DNA of 37,992 bases from Clostridia bacterium (GCA_017381715.1 JAFOBR010000060.1:1-37992); one strand, 5' to 3'. Shown: positions 1 through 10,871, counted from the stretch's first letter. Made by a program: numbers and translations. Notes: generated by a model from the letters alone, not told the origin.

Positions 1-35
1 ATAAAAAAATATATAAAAAAGAGAGCGTATCTGTT

Positions 36-2636
36 ATGAAGAAAAACGTTTTTTTCAGGATTGTTTCACTTGTGCTTTTACTCGCCTTGGGCCTTATTGC
101 TTCCTGCGAAGGAAAAGGCGGGGAAAGTGCGCCCGACGAAAGCGACGACGTTTCCGAGCAGGACGCTCCTTCTTTTGTTCTGAGCGAAACCGTGGCGGAA
201 ATAAAGGGCTATATGACCAAGGAAATTGACCGGAGCCTTAAGGTGAAAAATGTCTTCAGCGGGCTTAAATACACGCCCAGCCGTCCCGCCGACGATTATT
301 ACAGCGATTCCGCCTGCCAGAAGCTTACCGACGGAATGTATATGGACTTGGTATACGCTCCCCACATTTACGCAGGCTGGAACGGCGGCACCGCCCTTGA
401 TATCACCTTCGATACGGGGGATTCGGAGTACGCCATTGCGGATATCTACGTTGGCTGCTATAAAAACAATTCCTCCGGCGCGGCGCTTCCCTGGAATGTG
501 ACCGTTAAGGTTTCCGATGACGGCGAAAACTACACCAAGATAGGCAAAATAATTACCCCCGCGGACACCGAGCAAAGCGGAAAATATACCTATAACTTTT
601 CTTTTCCCAAGGCGGTAACGGCAAGATATATCAAGATATGCTTTTCCGGTCAAGGCGGAAATATGCTGTTTGTTGACGAAATAACCGCATACGAATACTG
701 CGAAGACGGGGATATTTACAACAAGCTTGGCACCTGGGCAGATTATTTTTATCCCGTAACGGATTTTTACGAATACGAGCTTAATACCGGCGCATCCGAA
801 GTCAAGGTAAGTCCCGATGACGCGGATTACGATACTCTGCAAAATCTTGCCAGATTAAAGGGCGTGGATTTTCAGATACAGCATTTTGACCCCATAATCA
901 AAAACCATTCCAACAGCGGAATGGACAAGATATCCCTGCTTACCGACGGAAAGCTTCACGGCAGCTACGATAAGGATTACTTTATCTTTTACCGCGGCGC
1001 CGGACGGCACGTTGTGGCTGATCTGGGCGAAATAATGTCGGTTAAGGGCTGTACCGTATCCTTTATGGACAAATACACCTGGGGAATTTCCACTCCCCCC
1101 GTGTATTATATCAGCGTGAGCGAAAACGGCGCCGATTGGGTGACGGTTTTTGCGGAGCACAACCCCGAATACGGTATCACCGAAAAGGGCAACGATACCA
1201 AAAATATTGAATTTGAAGACAGCTTCCTTGCGCGCTACGTGCGTATAACCTTCCCCACCGTGCCGGATAACGAAATTTCCAGCTCGGTCTATATGGGCGA
1301 ATTTGAAATTTGGGGCAAAAAGAACGTTGCAGGCGCGGTAAAAGCCTACGAACCTAATGACCTGATTTACGGCACTTATCCCGATGCGGAGGAATTGGGG
1401 GTAAACGATATACTGTTTACCTGCATTACCGACGGATACGGAAAGGTGTGCGAGGACGTACACGTTCTTACCCTTGAAAACGCGTATAAATACCTTGCCC
1501 ACCGTGACAGCGAGGGCAACGCTTTGGGAGTGCTTTTCGATTCCCTTGCCTTTACCACAAGAGGAGCGCTTAATTCCCATCCCGACAGAAACGAAAGCAC
1601 GGAGTGGTTTTATTCCGAATTGTTCCGCGAAGGAGTTAATCTTGACGCGGCGGATGCGGCAAAGGGTATGCTTAACAAAGCGCTGGGCGCGGACGATAAG
1701 GAAATGATATGGATATCCGTCAACTGCCCTGCTATCGGAGAGACTTTTAACGGAAAACAGATACTCACCGCAGAGGATTATATTGAATGTCTTAAATGGC
1801 AGGCAGACGAAGCCATACGCAGATTTAACGAAAAGGGCTATAAAAACCTCTGCCTTGCGGGATTTTATTGGCAATCCGAAAACATACGTCCCAACAAGCA
1901 TTCGCCGGATGAAGCCTACGATAAAGAAGCGGTTATTGCCTTTAACGAATACTTACATTCTATGGGATATATGTCCCTCTGGTGCCCTTATTACAACTAC
2001 GTAAACGGTATATGGAACAGCAAGTATTACGGATTTGATATTACCTGCTGGCAGCCCAACCGTATGTTTGATCCTACCGACCCCAACAGGCTTTCCACTA
2101 TTTCCGAGCTTGCAAAGCTTTACGGCGTGGGAATTGAGATAGAAACGGACAGCATTGAGCAAAGCAAGCAGACCTTTGCAATGTACAGAGAATATCTTAA
2201 CGCAGGCTTTGAGTACGGATTTATAAATTCGGTAAACGCATATTATCAGGGCGCTATTCCCGGCGCGTATATCGGATTTGAAAACAGCGACAGACCCTAC
2301 AGAGCCACCATGTTTGAAGAATCCGTAAAATATATTACCGGCACTATGGATGATACCTTCGGCAAGGCGGAGAAAAAGGATCTTTCCGTCTTTGAGGACA
2401 TTTCTCTTACCGTTAAAAACGGCGAAAGGGTAAAAGCAGAGCTGGGCAAACTTTACGATATCCTGCACAGATTTGAGCTTACGCCCATGTTCGGCAACGT
2501 TCAACTTGATGAAAGCGGATCGCTTACATATTCGGCAATGAAGGGCTATGCGGGCGAGGACGAAATTAAAATTTCCCTTTACGACGGCGTGGAAGAAGTA
2601 AAAACGATAACCGTAAAAATAACCGTAACGGAATGA
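36..2636 (+). CDS. Secreted lipoprotein with discoidin-like domains and a DUF4855 region
   Basis: An 866-residue lipoprotein. The N-terminus has a basic stretch, a hydrophobic run and a lipobox ending at Cys24, so the mature protein should be tethered to the outer face of the membrane. Two F5/8 type C (discoidin)-like segments follow, about residues 50-220 and 270-430, each with the pattern of a ligand-binding beta-sandwich (VSDDGENY, ISVSENGADW, then ARYIKICF and ARYVRITF near the end). Residues about 445-780 resemble the DUF4855 family, with the opening LFTCITDGYG and a TIM-barrel-like pattern; about 790-866 may be a further beta domain. DUF4855 proteins are thought to act on or bind polysaccharide, but no reaction is established; the link to glycans is inferred from the discoidin domains. 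The ATG has only a weak GAGAG ribosome site, and any promoter lies mostly outside the window. No operon partner is visible. Confidence 0.8.
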   Translation: MKKNVFFRIVSLVLLLALGLIASCEGKGGESAPDESDDVSEQDAPSFVLSETVAEIKGYMTKEIDRSLKVKNVFSGLKYTPSRPADDYYSDSACQKLTDGMYMDLVYAPHIYAGWNGGTALDITFDTGDSEYAIADIYVGCYKNNSSGAALPWNVTVKVSDDGENYTKIGKIITPADTEQSGKYTYNFSFPKAVTARYIKICFSGQGGNMLFVDEITAYEYCEDGDIYNKLGTWADYFYPVTDFYEYELNTGASEVKVSPDDADYDTLQNLARLKGVDFQIQHFDPIIKNHSNSGMDKISLLTDGKLHGSYDKDYFIFYRGAGRHVVADLGEIMSVKGCTVSFMDKYTWGISTPPVYYISVSENGADWVTVFAEHNPEYGITEKGNDTKNIEFEDSFLARYVRITFPTVPDNEISSSVYMGEFEIWGKKNVAGAVKAYEPNDLIYGTYPDAEELGVNDILFTCITDGYGKVCEDVHVLTLENAYKYLAHRDSEGNALGVLFDSLAFTTRGALNSHPDRNESTEWFYSELFREGVNLDAADAAKGMLNKALGADDKEMIWISVNCPAIGETFNGKQILTAEDYIECLKWQADEAIRRFNEKGYKNLCLAGFYWQSENIRPNKHSPDEAYDKEAVIAFNEYLHSMGYMSLWCPYYNYVNGIWNSKYYGFDITCWQPNRMFDPTDPNRLSTISELAKLYGVGIEIETDSIEQSKQTFAMYREYLNAGFEYGFINSVNAYYQGAIPGAYIGFENSDRPYRATMFEESVKYITGTMDDTFGKAEKKDLSVFEDISLTVKNGERVKAELGKLYDILHRFELTPMFGNVQLDESGSLTYSAMKGYAGEDEIKISLYDGVEEVKTITVKITVTE

Positions 2637-2640
2637 TTAA

Positions 2641-2667
2641 TTACCCCTAAAAAAATCACCCCTAAAA
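2641..2667 (+). repeat. Left half of a hairpin-repeat unit, interrupted by an insertion
   Basis: A 25-nt stretch (2643-2667) matches 3392-3416 at 24 of 25 positions: ACCCC, a run of seven A, TCACCCC, TAAAA. It ends in the first arm of a hairpin unit and is cut off where the inverted-repeat element begins. The missing right half of the unit (TGCTGCGGATTTTTGGGG) resumes at 3374, directly beyond the other end of the element. Confidence 0.7.
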
Positions 2668-2727
2668 GGCTGGTTCTCATAAGGAAGTTATATTTTCCTT
2701 GTAGGGACAGGCGTCCCCGACTGTCCG
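2667..2727 (+). repeat. Left terminal inverted repeat of the 704-bp element
   Basis: It begins AGGCT, shares TTCTCATAAGGA (2674-2685) exactly with the right end, and ends in a 29-nt core (2699-2727) that differs from the right copy at one position. The core can itself fold, GGACAG pairing with CTGTCC around a 10-nt loop. Confidence 0.75.
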
Positions 2728-2764
2728 AAAAGACAAAAATTTGATACGCAGAAAACAAATAATT

Positions 2765-2796
2765 AACGCCGACAGATTTCGAAATCTGTCGGCGTT
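2765..2796 (-). terminator. Perfect 32-nt palindrome, probable terminator of the small membrane-protein gene
   Basis: Sixteen bases on each side are fully complementary, so it folds into a long stem with almost no loop. Read on the minus strand it lies just past the 2827-3102 gene and is followed by the T-rich sequence AATTATTTGTTTTC. On the plus strand the following bases are less T-rich, but it could also stop transcripts from the lipoprotein gene. Confidence 0.65.
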
Positions 2797-2826
2797 CGTT
2801 ATTCTATAAATTGGAATTTGACGTGG

Positions 2827-3102
2827 TCATTTCTGCTTTCGTTTAAGTGAATGAGCCACTAAATAGGCAATGACTGTTAGAATTATACCAATCACGATAT
2901 GCCCGGGCATCACCAATATAAAGAACATTGCTCTATGCTCACCATAACTAATTATGGTTGGCATTTCAATGGCACTGTAAGCAACAGCAAATGCTGTCGA
3001 AACCAACGGAGAAATCCAAAGTAGTTTTCTCTTAATGAAGAAAACTACAGCCACCGTAAGAACGGGTATTACACCCCAGAAAATGATACTCCACCAATCC
3101 AT
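2827..3102 (-). CDS. Small membrane protein carried by the inverted-repeat element
   Basis: This 91-residue protein is not recognised. About three hydrophobic segments are visible: residues 4-21 (WSIIFWGVIPVLTVAVVF), about 25-45, and about 57-82 including MPGHIVIGIILTVIAYLVAHSL, with a basic C-terminus KRKQK. I chose the ATG at 3102 because AAGGAG lies about 8 nt upstream; an upstream TTG at 3123 would add seven residues but has no better site. A promoter-like sequence (3254-3282) and a downstream palindrome suggest the gene is transcribed alone. It lies inside the 704-bp element, and its wording and base use look more AT-rich than the neighbouring operons, consistent with acquired cargo. No function can be assigned. 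Confidence 0.6.
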   Translation of the reverse strand: MDWWSIIFWGVIPVLTVAVVFFIKRKLLWISPLVSTAFAVAYSAIEMPTIISYGEHRAMFFILVMPGHIVIGIILTVIAYLVAHSLKRKQK

Positions 3103-3220
3103 ACATTCACACTCCTTTGTCAAATTCTTATTTATCGTTCTGTTTTATCGCAAGTTTCGCCTTTGTATTACAAATGCTTCGGGCAAAGCCCATACCCCTA
3201 AGATTGCACGAACCCAGAGG

Positions 3221-3293
3221 CTCCCTCCGGGAGGGAGGCTTTTCGCTCACCTCATTATAACGCAAATCGGCAGAGAAAACAAGTTCTCTGCCG
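3221..3293. other. Two hairpins in the 5' region of the element's gene
   Basis: CTCCCTC-CGG-GAGGGAG at 3221-3237 forms a 7-bp GC-rich stem, and CGGCAGAGAA with its complement at 3268-3293 forms a perfect 10-bp stem with a 6-nt loop. The second overlaps the -35 box of the candidate promoter of the small gene. The remainder of 3103-3307 holds no gene I can support. Confidence 0.5.
3254..3282 (-). promoter_or_regulatory. Candidate promoter for the element's small gene
   Basis: On the minus strand TTGTTT (3277-3282) and TATAAT (3254-3259) are separated by 17 nt. The transcript would carry a leader of roughly 145 nt, including the GC-rich hairpin at 3221-3237. Confidence 0.45.
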
Positions 3294-3307
3294 AAATTCT
3301 TTTGTTG

Positions 3308-3370
3308 CGGACAGTCGAGGACGCCTGTCCCTACAAATGTTGTGTTAAACATCCTTATGAGAAGGAGCCT
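3308..3370 (-). repeat. Right terminal inverted repeat of the 704-bp element
   Basis: Inverted copy of 2667-2727: the 29-nt core at 3308-3336 has one mismatch, TCCTTATGAGAA at 3352-3363 is exact, and AGCCT at 3366-3370 mirrors AGGCT at the left end. The middle section is diverged and 2-3 nt longer. Confidence 0.75.
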
Positions 3371-3456
3371 AAATGCTGCGGATTTTTGGGGACCCCCAAA
3401 AAAATCACCCCTAAAATCCTGCGGATTTTTGGGGACCCCGAAAAAATCACCCCAAG
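3371..3456 (+). repeat. Tandem hairpin-repeat units, same family as at 29055-29157
   Basis: Repeated word: GGATTTTTGGGGACCCC, then C or G, then A6-7, then TCACCCC, with a period of 43 nt. The complete hairpin is at 3408-3434: CCCC, T, AAAATCC, loop TGC, GGATTTT, T, GGGG. The first unit is the right half of the one split by the 704-bp element. Nothing here looks coding. Confidence 0.75.
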
Positions 3457-3474
3457 AAATCTTTCTGCAAATGC

Positions 3475-3503
3475 AAAAAATCATCCGATATGATCGGAGG
3501 ATT
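3475..3503 (-). terminator. Terminator of the yqeG-to-psd operon
   Basis: Stem of 11 bp with one mismatch (3479-3489 with 3493-3503) and loop ATG. On the minus strand it is followed by a run of six T (3475-3480). It sits 8 nt beyond the psd stop codon. Confidence 0.75.
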
Positions 3504-3510
3504 TTTGTGT

Positions 3511-4374
3511 TTACTGTATCTTTTTGCCTATCTTGGAGCCGTATTTTACTGCGGTTTCGTGGCCGGCAAGGGAATTGCGGATAATATCCTCGTCCAATTC
3601 CACCACGCCTTTTTTGAAAAGCAGTACGATGGTGGACCCGCCAAACTCGAAATAGCCCTTTTCGTCCCCTTTAGCAAATACGGTGCTTACTCTGTTGCGA
3701 ATTCTGCCCACAAGAGTTGCCCCCACCTCTACCTGAATAACGTCGCCGAAATTCTCTGTATGTAAGGTAGTATAAACGCGGGAGTTGCGCTTGAAATAGT
3801 TTCTGCCCAGCCCGTCCACATGGGAAACGGTGTACAGAACTCCCTTTATCTTGCGGTAGCTTTCACGGGTGCCCTTGTCTATATAGCAATATCTGTGATA
3901 ATCATCTACCGAAAGACGGAAGATAAGACACATACCGCCGATATATTCTTCACACACGCTGTCTCCGCCCAAAAGCTCGCTCACCGTATAAGGAGCGCCC
4001 TTTATGATATAATCCTTTGCCGCGTTTATAGTGAATGCACGAAGCTTACTGTCGCAAGGGGCAATAAGATGCTCCGGTGTCATATCCACGGGACGGCAGG
4101 AGGGCTTTATTTTGCGGGTGAAGAAATCGTTATAGCTTTTAAATTTTTGTTTTTCGTATTCTTCCAGATTGATTCCGTATTTTTTTACAGCCTTGTATGC
4201 TTTTCTTCTGGAAAGCGGACTGTTCATATACGTACCCACCAAGCGGGAGGAATTGCGTCTTGCAGAAATCCAGAGCATAGGTTTACCCAGTCTTCTGCCG
4301 TACATAAATTTAAGTAGTTTATCCGGCATAACCGTTGCGGGAACGATATTGCCGTTACGATCGTATATAAGCAA
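3511..4374 (-). CDS. psd: Phosphatidylserine decarboxylase
   Basis: This 287-residue enzyme removes CO2 from phosphatidylserine to give phosphatidylethanolamine at the membrane. The proenzyme cleaves itself to create a pyruvoyl cofactor, and the cleavage motif is seen as FGGST with Gly246-Ser247. Other family marks are APCDSK (Asp108), DDYHRY (His160) and the VEVGATLVGRI strand. The TTG at 4374 is taken as the start because AAGGGGA lies just upstream and the family-typical opening IYDRNGNIV would be lost from the next ATG (4326), which lacks a ribosome site. It is the last gene of the seven-gene operon, 24 nt after the FAD oxidoreductase. No phosphatidylserine synthase is in the window, so the substrate source is elsewhere. 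Confidence 0.9.
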   Translation of the reverse strand: MLIYDRNGNIVPATVMPDKLLKFMYGRRLGKPMLWISARRNSSRLVGTYMNSPLSRRKAYKAVKKYGINLEEYEKQKFKSYNDFFTRKIKPSCRPVDMTPEHLIAPCDSKLRAFTINAAKDYIIKGAPYTVSELLGGDSVCEEYIGGMCLIFRLSVDDYHRYCYIDKGTRESYRKIKGVLYTVSHVDGLGRNYFKRNSRVYTTLHTENFGDVIQVEVGATLVGRIRNRVSTVFAKGDEKGYFEFGGSTIVLLFKKGVVELDEDIIRNSLAGHETAVKYGSKIGKKIQ

Positions 4375-4398
4375 GAGTTTATCCCCTTAAATGCATTT

Positions 4399-5778
4399 TT
4401 AGATATCCTGATATTCTGCGCCGAGAGAAATCATGGTTTCTCTTACCTTTTTTCCGTCTACTTCGCGTGCGGGAATGCCTGCATCAATAGCCATAGCAGC
4501 GGCGATACCTGCGGCTTCGCCGGAGGAACGTACGGAATGCTGTACACGGAGAGAGGACTGAACGATAAATTCTGCGCCCAAGCATCTGCCGGTTACGAAA
4601 AGGTTATCCACACCCTTTACGACGATGGAACGGTAAGGAATATCGTACCAAGGACGAGCTTCGTCTTTTTCGATACCGTCAAAGGAGCAGTTGTGAGCCT
4701 TGCAGTGTACGTCGATAGGATAGTTGGACTGGCAGAACATATCCTCAAACTTGCGCTGTGCGAACAGGTCGCGGGCTTCCATAACGTATTCGGTAACGAT
4801 TTCGCGGCTTTCTCTCATACCTACCATTGCTGCAATTTCTGCAACGTATGCGTTTTCAAAGCCGGGGAAATGCTTTCTGTAGTACATAAGCTGACGGAAG
4901 ATAGCCTTTTTACCCTTAAGCTGAGAAATGGTAAGATCATCGGGATTGGTAGCGTCTATATTTTCAAAGAATTCGGGGCAGTTAAAAGCAAGTCCGTCTC
5001 TTCTGCCGGGAATGGTGAATACCTGCCAGTATGCCTTGTCCATAGGCTCAAGCTCGCCGGATGCTATACCTGCATCAAACCATTCGGTAAGTGCCCAGGG
5101 CTTGGATGCAACGCCGCCTGCGTACAAGGTGTTGTAAGGATCTTCTTCCTTGCAGTAAGCTCCGATAAGACCTGTGCGTTCTGCTTCGCCGCGCAAGAAT
5201 GCGCCTGCTTTGGGAATATCGATACCGCCAAGTATGTAACGGAGGGACATAGGCTGGTTAATGCCGGTTTCGGGGTTACCCTTGGTATATGCGGCGCCTG
5301 CCATTACGCTTACGTCACCGTCACCGGTAGCGTCGATAAACATTTTACCCTTAACAAGCTGTTCGCCTGCTTTGTTTACTATCTTTACTGCGGTAACGGA
5401 ACCGTTTTCTACTTCTACGTTTGCGATATAGGTGTGGTAAAGAAGGTTTACGCCTGCCTCTACGCACAGCTCTTCAAGAGCCAGACGGAGAACGAGAGGA
5501 TCGAACATATTGCCCTTTTCGTTACAGCCGGTGTACTTAAGCTGTTTTTCTACCAGCTTTTTCTGGATGTAAGAGCACTGAGGGTCGGTGCGCATGTGGG
5601 TATGCATTACGGGAGTAACAAGGCCGTTTGTTGCGGTGCCACCCAAAGAGCCGAACTGCTCTATAACCAGTACCTTTTTGCCTTGCTCTGCTGCCGCAAT
5701 AGCAGCAAAAGCGCCTGCAGTACCGCCGCCGCATACGACAACGTCTGCTTCCATATAAACGGGATATGCTGTTTTCAT
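4399..5778 (-). CDS. FAD-dependent oxidoreductase (FAD_oxidored family)
   Basis: A 459-residue flavoprotein. An N-terminal Rossmann motif (VVCGGGTAGAFAA, about residues 13-25) is followed by the acidic end of strand two (VLVIEQ) and SLGGTATNG, which together mark the PF12831-type FAD_oxidored family. The second FAD-contact motif is near the C-terminus, DNLFVTGRCLGAEF, and the helix that follows is SSGEAAGIAAAMA. Members are widespread in anaerobes and often sit beside carbohydrate genes, but their substrates are mostly unknown, so none is assigned. The ATG has a good AAGGAG site. It lies 13 nt after ligA and 24 nt before psd, so it is probably cotranscribed with both. Confidence 0.8.
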   Translation of the reverse strand: MKTAYPVYMEADVVVCGGGTAGAFAAIAAAEQGKKVLVIEQFGSLGGTATNGLVTPVMHTHMRTDPQCSYIQKKLVEKQLKYTGCNEKGNMFDPLVLRLALEELCVEAGVNLLYHTYIANVEVENGSVTAVKIVNKAGEQLVKGKMFIDATGDGDVSVMAGAAYTKGNPETGINQPMSLRYILGGIDIPKAGAFLRGEAERTGLIGAYCKEEDPYNTLYAGGVASKPWALTEWFDAGIASGELEPMDKAYWQVFTIPGRRDGLAFNCPEFFENIDATNPDDLTISQLKGKKAIFRQLMYYRKHFPGFENAYVAEIAAMVGMRESREIVTEYVMEARDLFAQRKFEDMFCQSNYPIDVHCKAHNCSFDGIEKDEARPWYDIPYRSIVVKGVDNLFVTGRCLGAEFIVQSSLRVQHSVRSSGEAAGIAAAMAIDAGIPAREVDGKKVRETMISLGAEYQDI

Positions 5779-5791
5779 AGTAATTACTCCT

Positions 5792-8724
<2,933 letters not shown>

Positions 8725-8736
8725 AAATATACTCCT

Positions 8737-9417
8737 TTAATCCCAGCTTGCGGAGGCTTCTCCGAAAATGGGAATACTATCGCCCAGATATTTGGGGTTT
8801 GGCTTGAAAACAGCGTTGAAAACCGCCTTTACTCTTGCCATAGGCTCACGCACGTGGGTGGTGAAAAGAGCAGGTCGGTAGTTTTCTTCACTGCAGGTTA
8901 CACCGTAAGTTTCAAGTCCCAAGGCGTTGCCCAGAAAAACCGCACGGTTGATATGAAACGCCTGGGTTACCACCACTACCTTTTCGCAAAGAAATATTTT
9001 CTTTGCTCTGTACATAGAATCGTAGGTATCAAACCCTGCGTGGTCGGTAAAAATGTGTTCCTCCGGCACGCCCTTGGAAACGGCGTAGGCTTTCATGGCG
9101 TTTACTTCGTCATAATCCGTTCTGCCGTGGTCGCCGGACATTATAATTCTGTCCGCTACACCGCTGAAGTAAAGTTCGCACCCTTTATCCAATCTGGCTT
9201 TTAAAATGGCAGATGGGGTATCGCCCCGCACCATTGCGCCGAGGATAACAATCGCATCGCACTTGGGAACGTCTTGCGTGTTTACCTTTTTTTGGGAACT
9301 CCAAATTACGGTAAGGTTGCAAACGGAAACAAAAAGCGTAAACAATCCGCCTATAAAAAGTGCGGTAAGAAACAGATTTTTTATAAATTTAATTATTTTT
9401 CGCTTTCTCATACTCAT
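8737..9417 (-). CDS. SanA/ElyC/YdcF family (DUF218) membrane-anchored protein
   Basis: A 226-residue protein with a basic N-terminus, one membrane segment (about residues 13-32) and an extracellular DUF218 domain. Recognisable pieces are CDAIVILGAMV, ARLDKGCELY, DRIIMSGDHG, YDEVNAMK, and the conserved serine region FDTYDSMYRAK followed by VVVTQAFHINRA. The family includes E. coli SanA, linked to envelope barrier function; the biochemical activity is not settled. There is a second in-frame ATG two codons in. The start overlaps the preceding gene by 29 nt and no ribosome site is evident, pointing to coupled translation. Confidence 0.85.
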   Translation of the reverse strand: MSMRKRKIIKFIKNLFLTALFIGGLFTLFVSVCNLTVIWSSQKKVNTQDVPKCDAIVILGAMVRGDTPSAILKARLDKGCELYFSGVADRIIMSGDHGRTDYDEVNAMKAYAVSKGVPEEHIFTDHAGFDTYDSMYRAKKIFLCEKVVVVTQAFHINRAVFLGNALGLETYGVTCSEENYRPALFTTHVREPMARVKAVFNAVFKPNPKYLGDSIPIFGEASASWD

Positions 9418-10243
9418 TTTTTAAAATTTTTGCGTCATAAGACTGGGTTCCCGCAGATTCGCAGATGATGGTGGGAGAAAGCCCCTTTCTTGCGATTACC
9501 TGCGCCAAAGATTCAGGCGAAGGGCCGTAAAGCTCATCCTCAAAGGTGAGATGCTTTTTCTCGCCCATACCCGTGTATTCGATCTTGGAAAAATGGCAAT
9601 GCAGGGTGTCTGCATATTCTTTTCCCAGACGGCGGGAAATTTCGTCAAAAATATACTCGTAATCCGCCTCTGTCTTTATACTGCCCAGAGTTCTTGCGTT
9701 TAAATGGCCGAAATCCACCACGGGCACAAAATTTTCCGAAAGGGTGCAGAGGGTGAGCACCTCATCAAGAGTGCCGAGCTGGTTTATTTTGCCCATGGTC
9801 TCTATACCCAATTTTACTTTAAAGCCGGATTCTTTTAAGGCTTTATCTGCCATAAGCAGTGTTTCGGAAGCGTATTCCATTGCCTGCTCTCTTGTTATCT
9901 TTGCGCAGGAGCCGCAATGCACCACCATAACGGATGCCCCCAAAAGCTCGCTTGCGGCGGCGGATTCCATTATGTATCCTACGCTTTTTACACGCTTTTC
10001 CTTTTCCACAGAAGAAAGGGATATAAAATAAGGGGTGTGGAAGGACATATTTATGCCCAATCTTTTTGAGTTTTCACCCATTTCCGCAAGCAGCGAGGGA
10101 GATGCGTGTATACCTCTGCCCGCTTCGTATTCATAAGCATCCAGCCCGTAATCCTTCACCCACTGAGGAGCGTAAAGAGAGCTTTTTAATCCGCTTTTCG
10201 CAAATTCTTCGCAATTGCCGCCGGGGCCGAAAAGTGCGCTCAT
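9389..10243 (-). CDS. Endonuclease IV-like TIM-barrel protein
   Basis: A 284-residue TIM barrel of the AP endonuclease family 2. The expected metal ligands are visible in order: SFHTPY, VVHCGS, GIETMGK, VDFGHLNAR, HCHFSKIEY and ICESAG. Endonuclease IV cuts DNA 5' to abasic sites with a trinuclear zinc centre; the full ligand set and the location two genes upstream of ligA suggest base-excision repair. Sugar isomerases share this fold, so a non-DNA substrate is not excluded. The ATG at 10243 is chosen because AGGAGG lies 8 nt upstream and the family's FGPGG start follows; an open frame continues to 10312 but has no conserved residues. The start overlaps the yqeG stop in a TAATG. Confidence 0.8.
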   Translation of the reverse strand: MSALFGPGGNCEEFAKSGLKSSLYAPQWVKDYGLDAYEYEAGRGIHASPSLLAEMGENSKRLGINMSFHTPYFISLSSVEKEKRVKSVGYIMESAAASELLGASVMVVHCGSCAKITREQAMEYASETLLMADKALKESGFKVKLGIETMGKINQLGTLDEVLTLCTLSENFVPVVDFGHLNARTLGSIKTEADYEYIFDEISRRLGKEYADTLHCHFSKIEYTGMGEKKHLTFEDELYGPSPESLAQVIARKGLSPTIICESAGTQSYDAKILKNEYEKAKNN

Positions 10244-10749
10244 TAAGCCTTCCTCCTTTTGAAGTGACGGATATGGGGTTTTTCGAAAATACGCTTTACC
10301 TTTACAAACCATCCCTCGTCCTTACGGTCGATAGGCTCAACAATATAGGCACGCACGCCTGCGCGGTGAGCGCAGAGGCAGTCTGTAAAGAGCTGGTCGC
10401 CGATAACCAGTGTCTGCTCTTTTGATGCACCGAACTTACGCATAATTTTACGCACCGCACGGCGGGAGGGCTTCTTTGCCTTGCTTATGGTAAAAAATCC
10501 CAAGGTGCGGTTAAACTTTTCTACCCGCTGTCCATCGTTATTGGAAGCAAACGCCACGTTTATGCCGTTATCACGCAGAGAAAACAGGTATTCCGACATT
10601 TCCTTGGTGGGGTGTGCCACGCTGTAGGGAGCGATGGTATTATCTACATCAAAGATAACGGTGGTTATTCCGTCCGCTTTCAAAAGAGCGGGAGTTATCT
10701 CGTATATATTATCAAACATCTTATCCGGAGCAAGTGAAATTTTGCTCAT
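10243..10749 (-). CDS. yqeG: YqeG-family HAD phosphatase
   Basis: A 168-residue HAD IIIA phosphatase-like protein. Motif I is FDVDNTIAPY with both catalytic aspartates. Motif II is at FASNNDGQR, the lysine is at KKPSRRAV, and motif III is VIGDQLFTD. This matches the YqeG family of Firmicutes, usually found in housekeeping operons; its physiological substrate is not established. The ATG at 10749 has GAGGA 5 nt upstream; a GTG at 10761 would add four residues. First gene of the operon that ends at psd, with an AT-rich divergent promoter region behind it. Confidence 0.9.
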   Translation of the reverse strand: MSKISLAPDKMFDNIYEITPALLKADGITTVIFDVDNTIAPYSVAHPTKEMSEYLFSLRDNGINVAFASNNDGQRVEKFNRTLGFFTISKAKKPSRRAVRKIMRKFGASKEQTLVIGDQLFTDCLCAHRAGVRAYIVEPIDRKDEGWFVKVKRIFEKPHIRHFKRRKA

Positions 10750-10782
10750 TGTATTCCTCACAGTATTATTCAGTTTATTTTA

Positions 10783-10854
10783 ACATTATAATGTAAAAAA
10801 GTAAAGTAAAATATTATAATTTTACTTGAAAAGATATACACTTTATTTTATAAT
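10783..10854. promoter_or_regulatory. Divergent promoter region between yqeG and the recD2/uronate operon
   Basis: On the plus strand TTGAAA (10826-10831) and TATAAT (10849-10854) are 17 nt apart, a close match to a sigma-A promoter. Transcription would then start near 10861, trimming the GGAGG site of the first gene, so a second -10 hexamer (TATAAT, 10815-10820) may be the one used. On the minus strand TATAAT (10785-10790) lies in a perfect 12-bp palindrome but has a poor -35. A 7-6-7 inverted repeat, GTAAAAT/ATTTTAC at 10806-10825, could be an operator. Confidence 0.5.
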
Positions 10855-10871
10855 TGGAGGTGAAGTAATAT

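Larger units (their letters stand above)
2667..3370. mobile_element. 704-bp inverted-repeat element carrying one small membrane-protein gene
   Basis: The segment is bounded by imperfect inverted repeats of 61 and 63 nt (2667-2727 and 3308-3370). It contains one gene on the minus strand with its own promoter-like sequence and a downstream hairpin. Both flanks are halves of the same repeat unit, so deleting the element restores a CCCC-TAAA-TGCTGCGGATTTTTGGGG hairpin closely matching the neighbouring unit at 3408-3434. TAAA occurs at both junctions (2663-2666 and 3370-3373) and may be a target-site duplication, although the A-rich flanks make that uncertain. There is no transposase, so any movement would be non-autonomous, as for a MITE with cargo. 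The insertion itself is well supported; the mechanism is not known. Confidence 0.6.

Noticed and set aside
855-1901. Open frame of 348 codons on the minus strand
   Set aside because: It lies wholly opposite the lipoprotein gene, has no family resemblance and no ribosome site; its length reflects codon usage of the real gene.
3035-3493. Plus-strand frame of 152 codons across the inverted-repeat element
   Set aside because: It runs through the right inverted repeat, hairpins and repeat units without any protein pattern. The same segment is explained by repeats.
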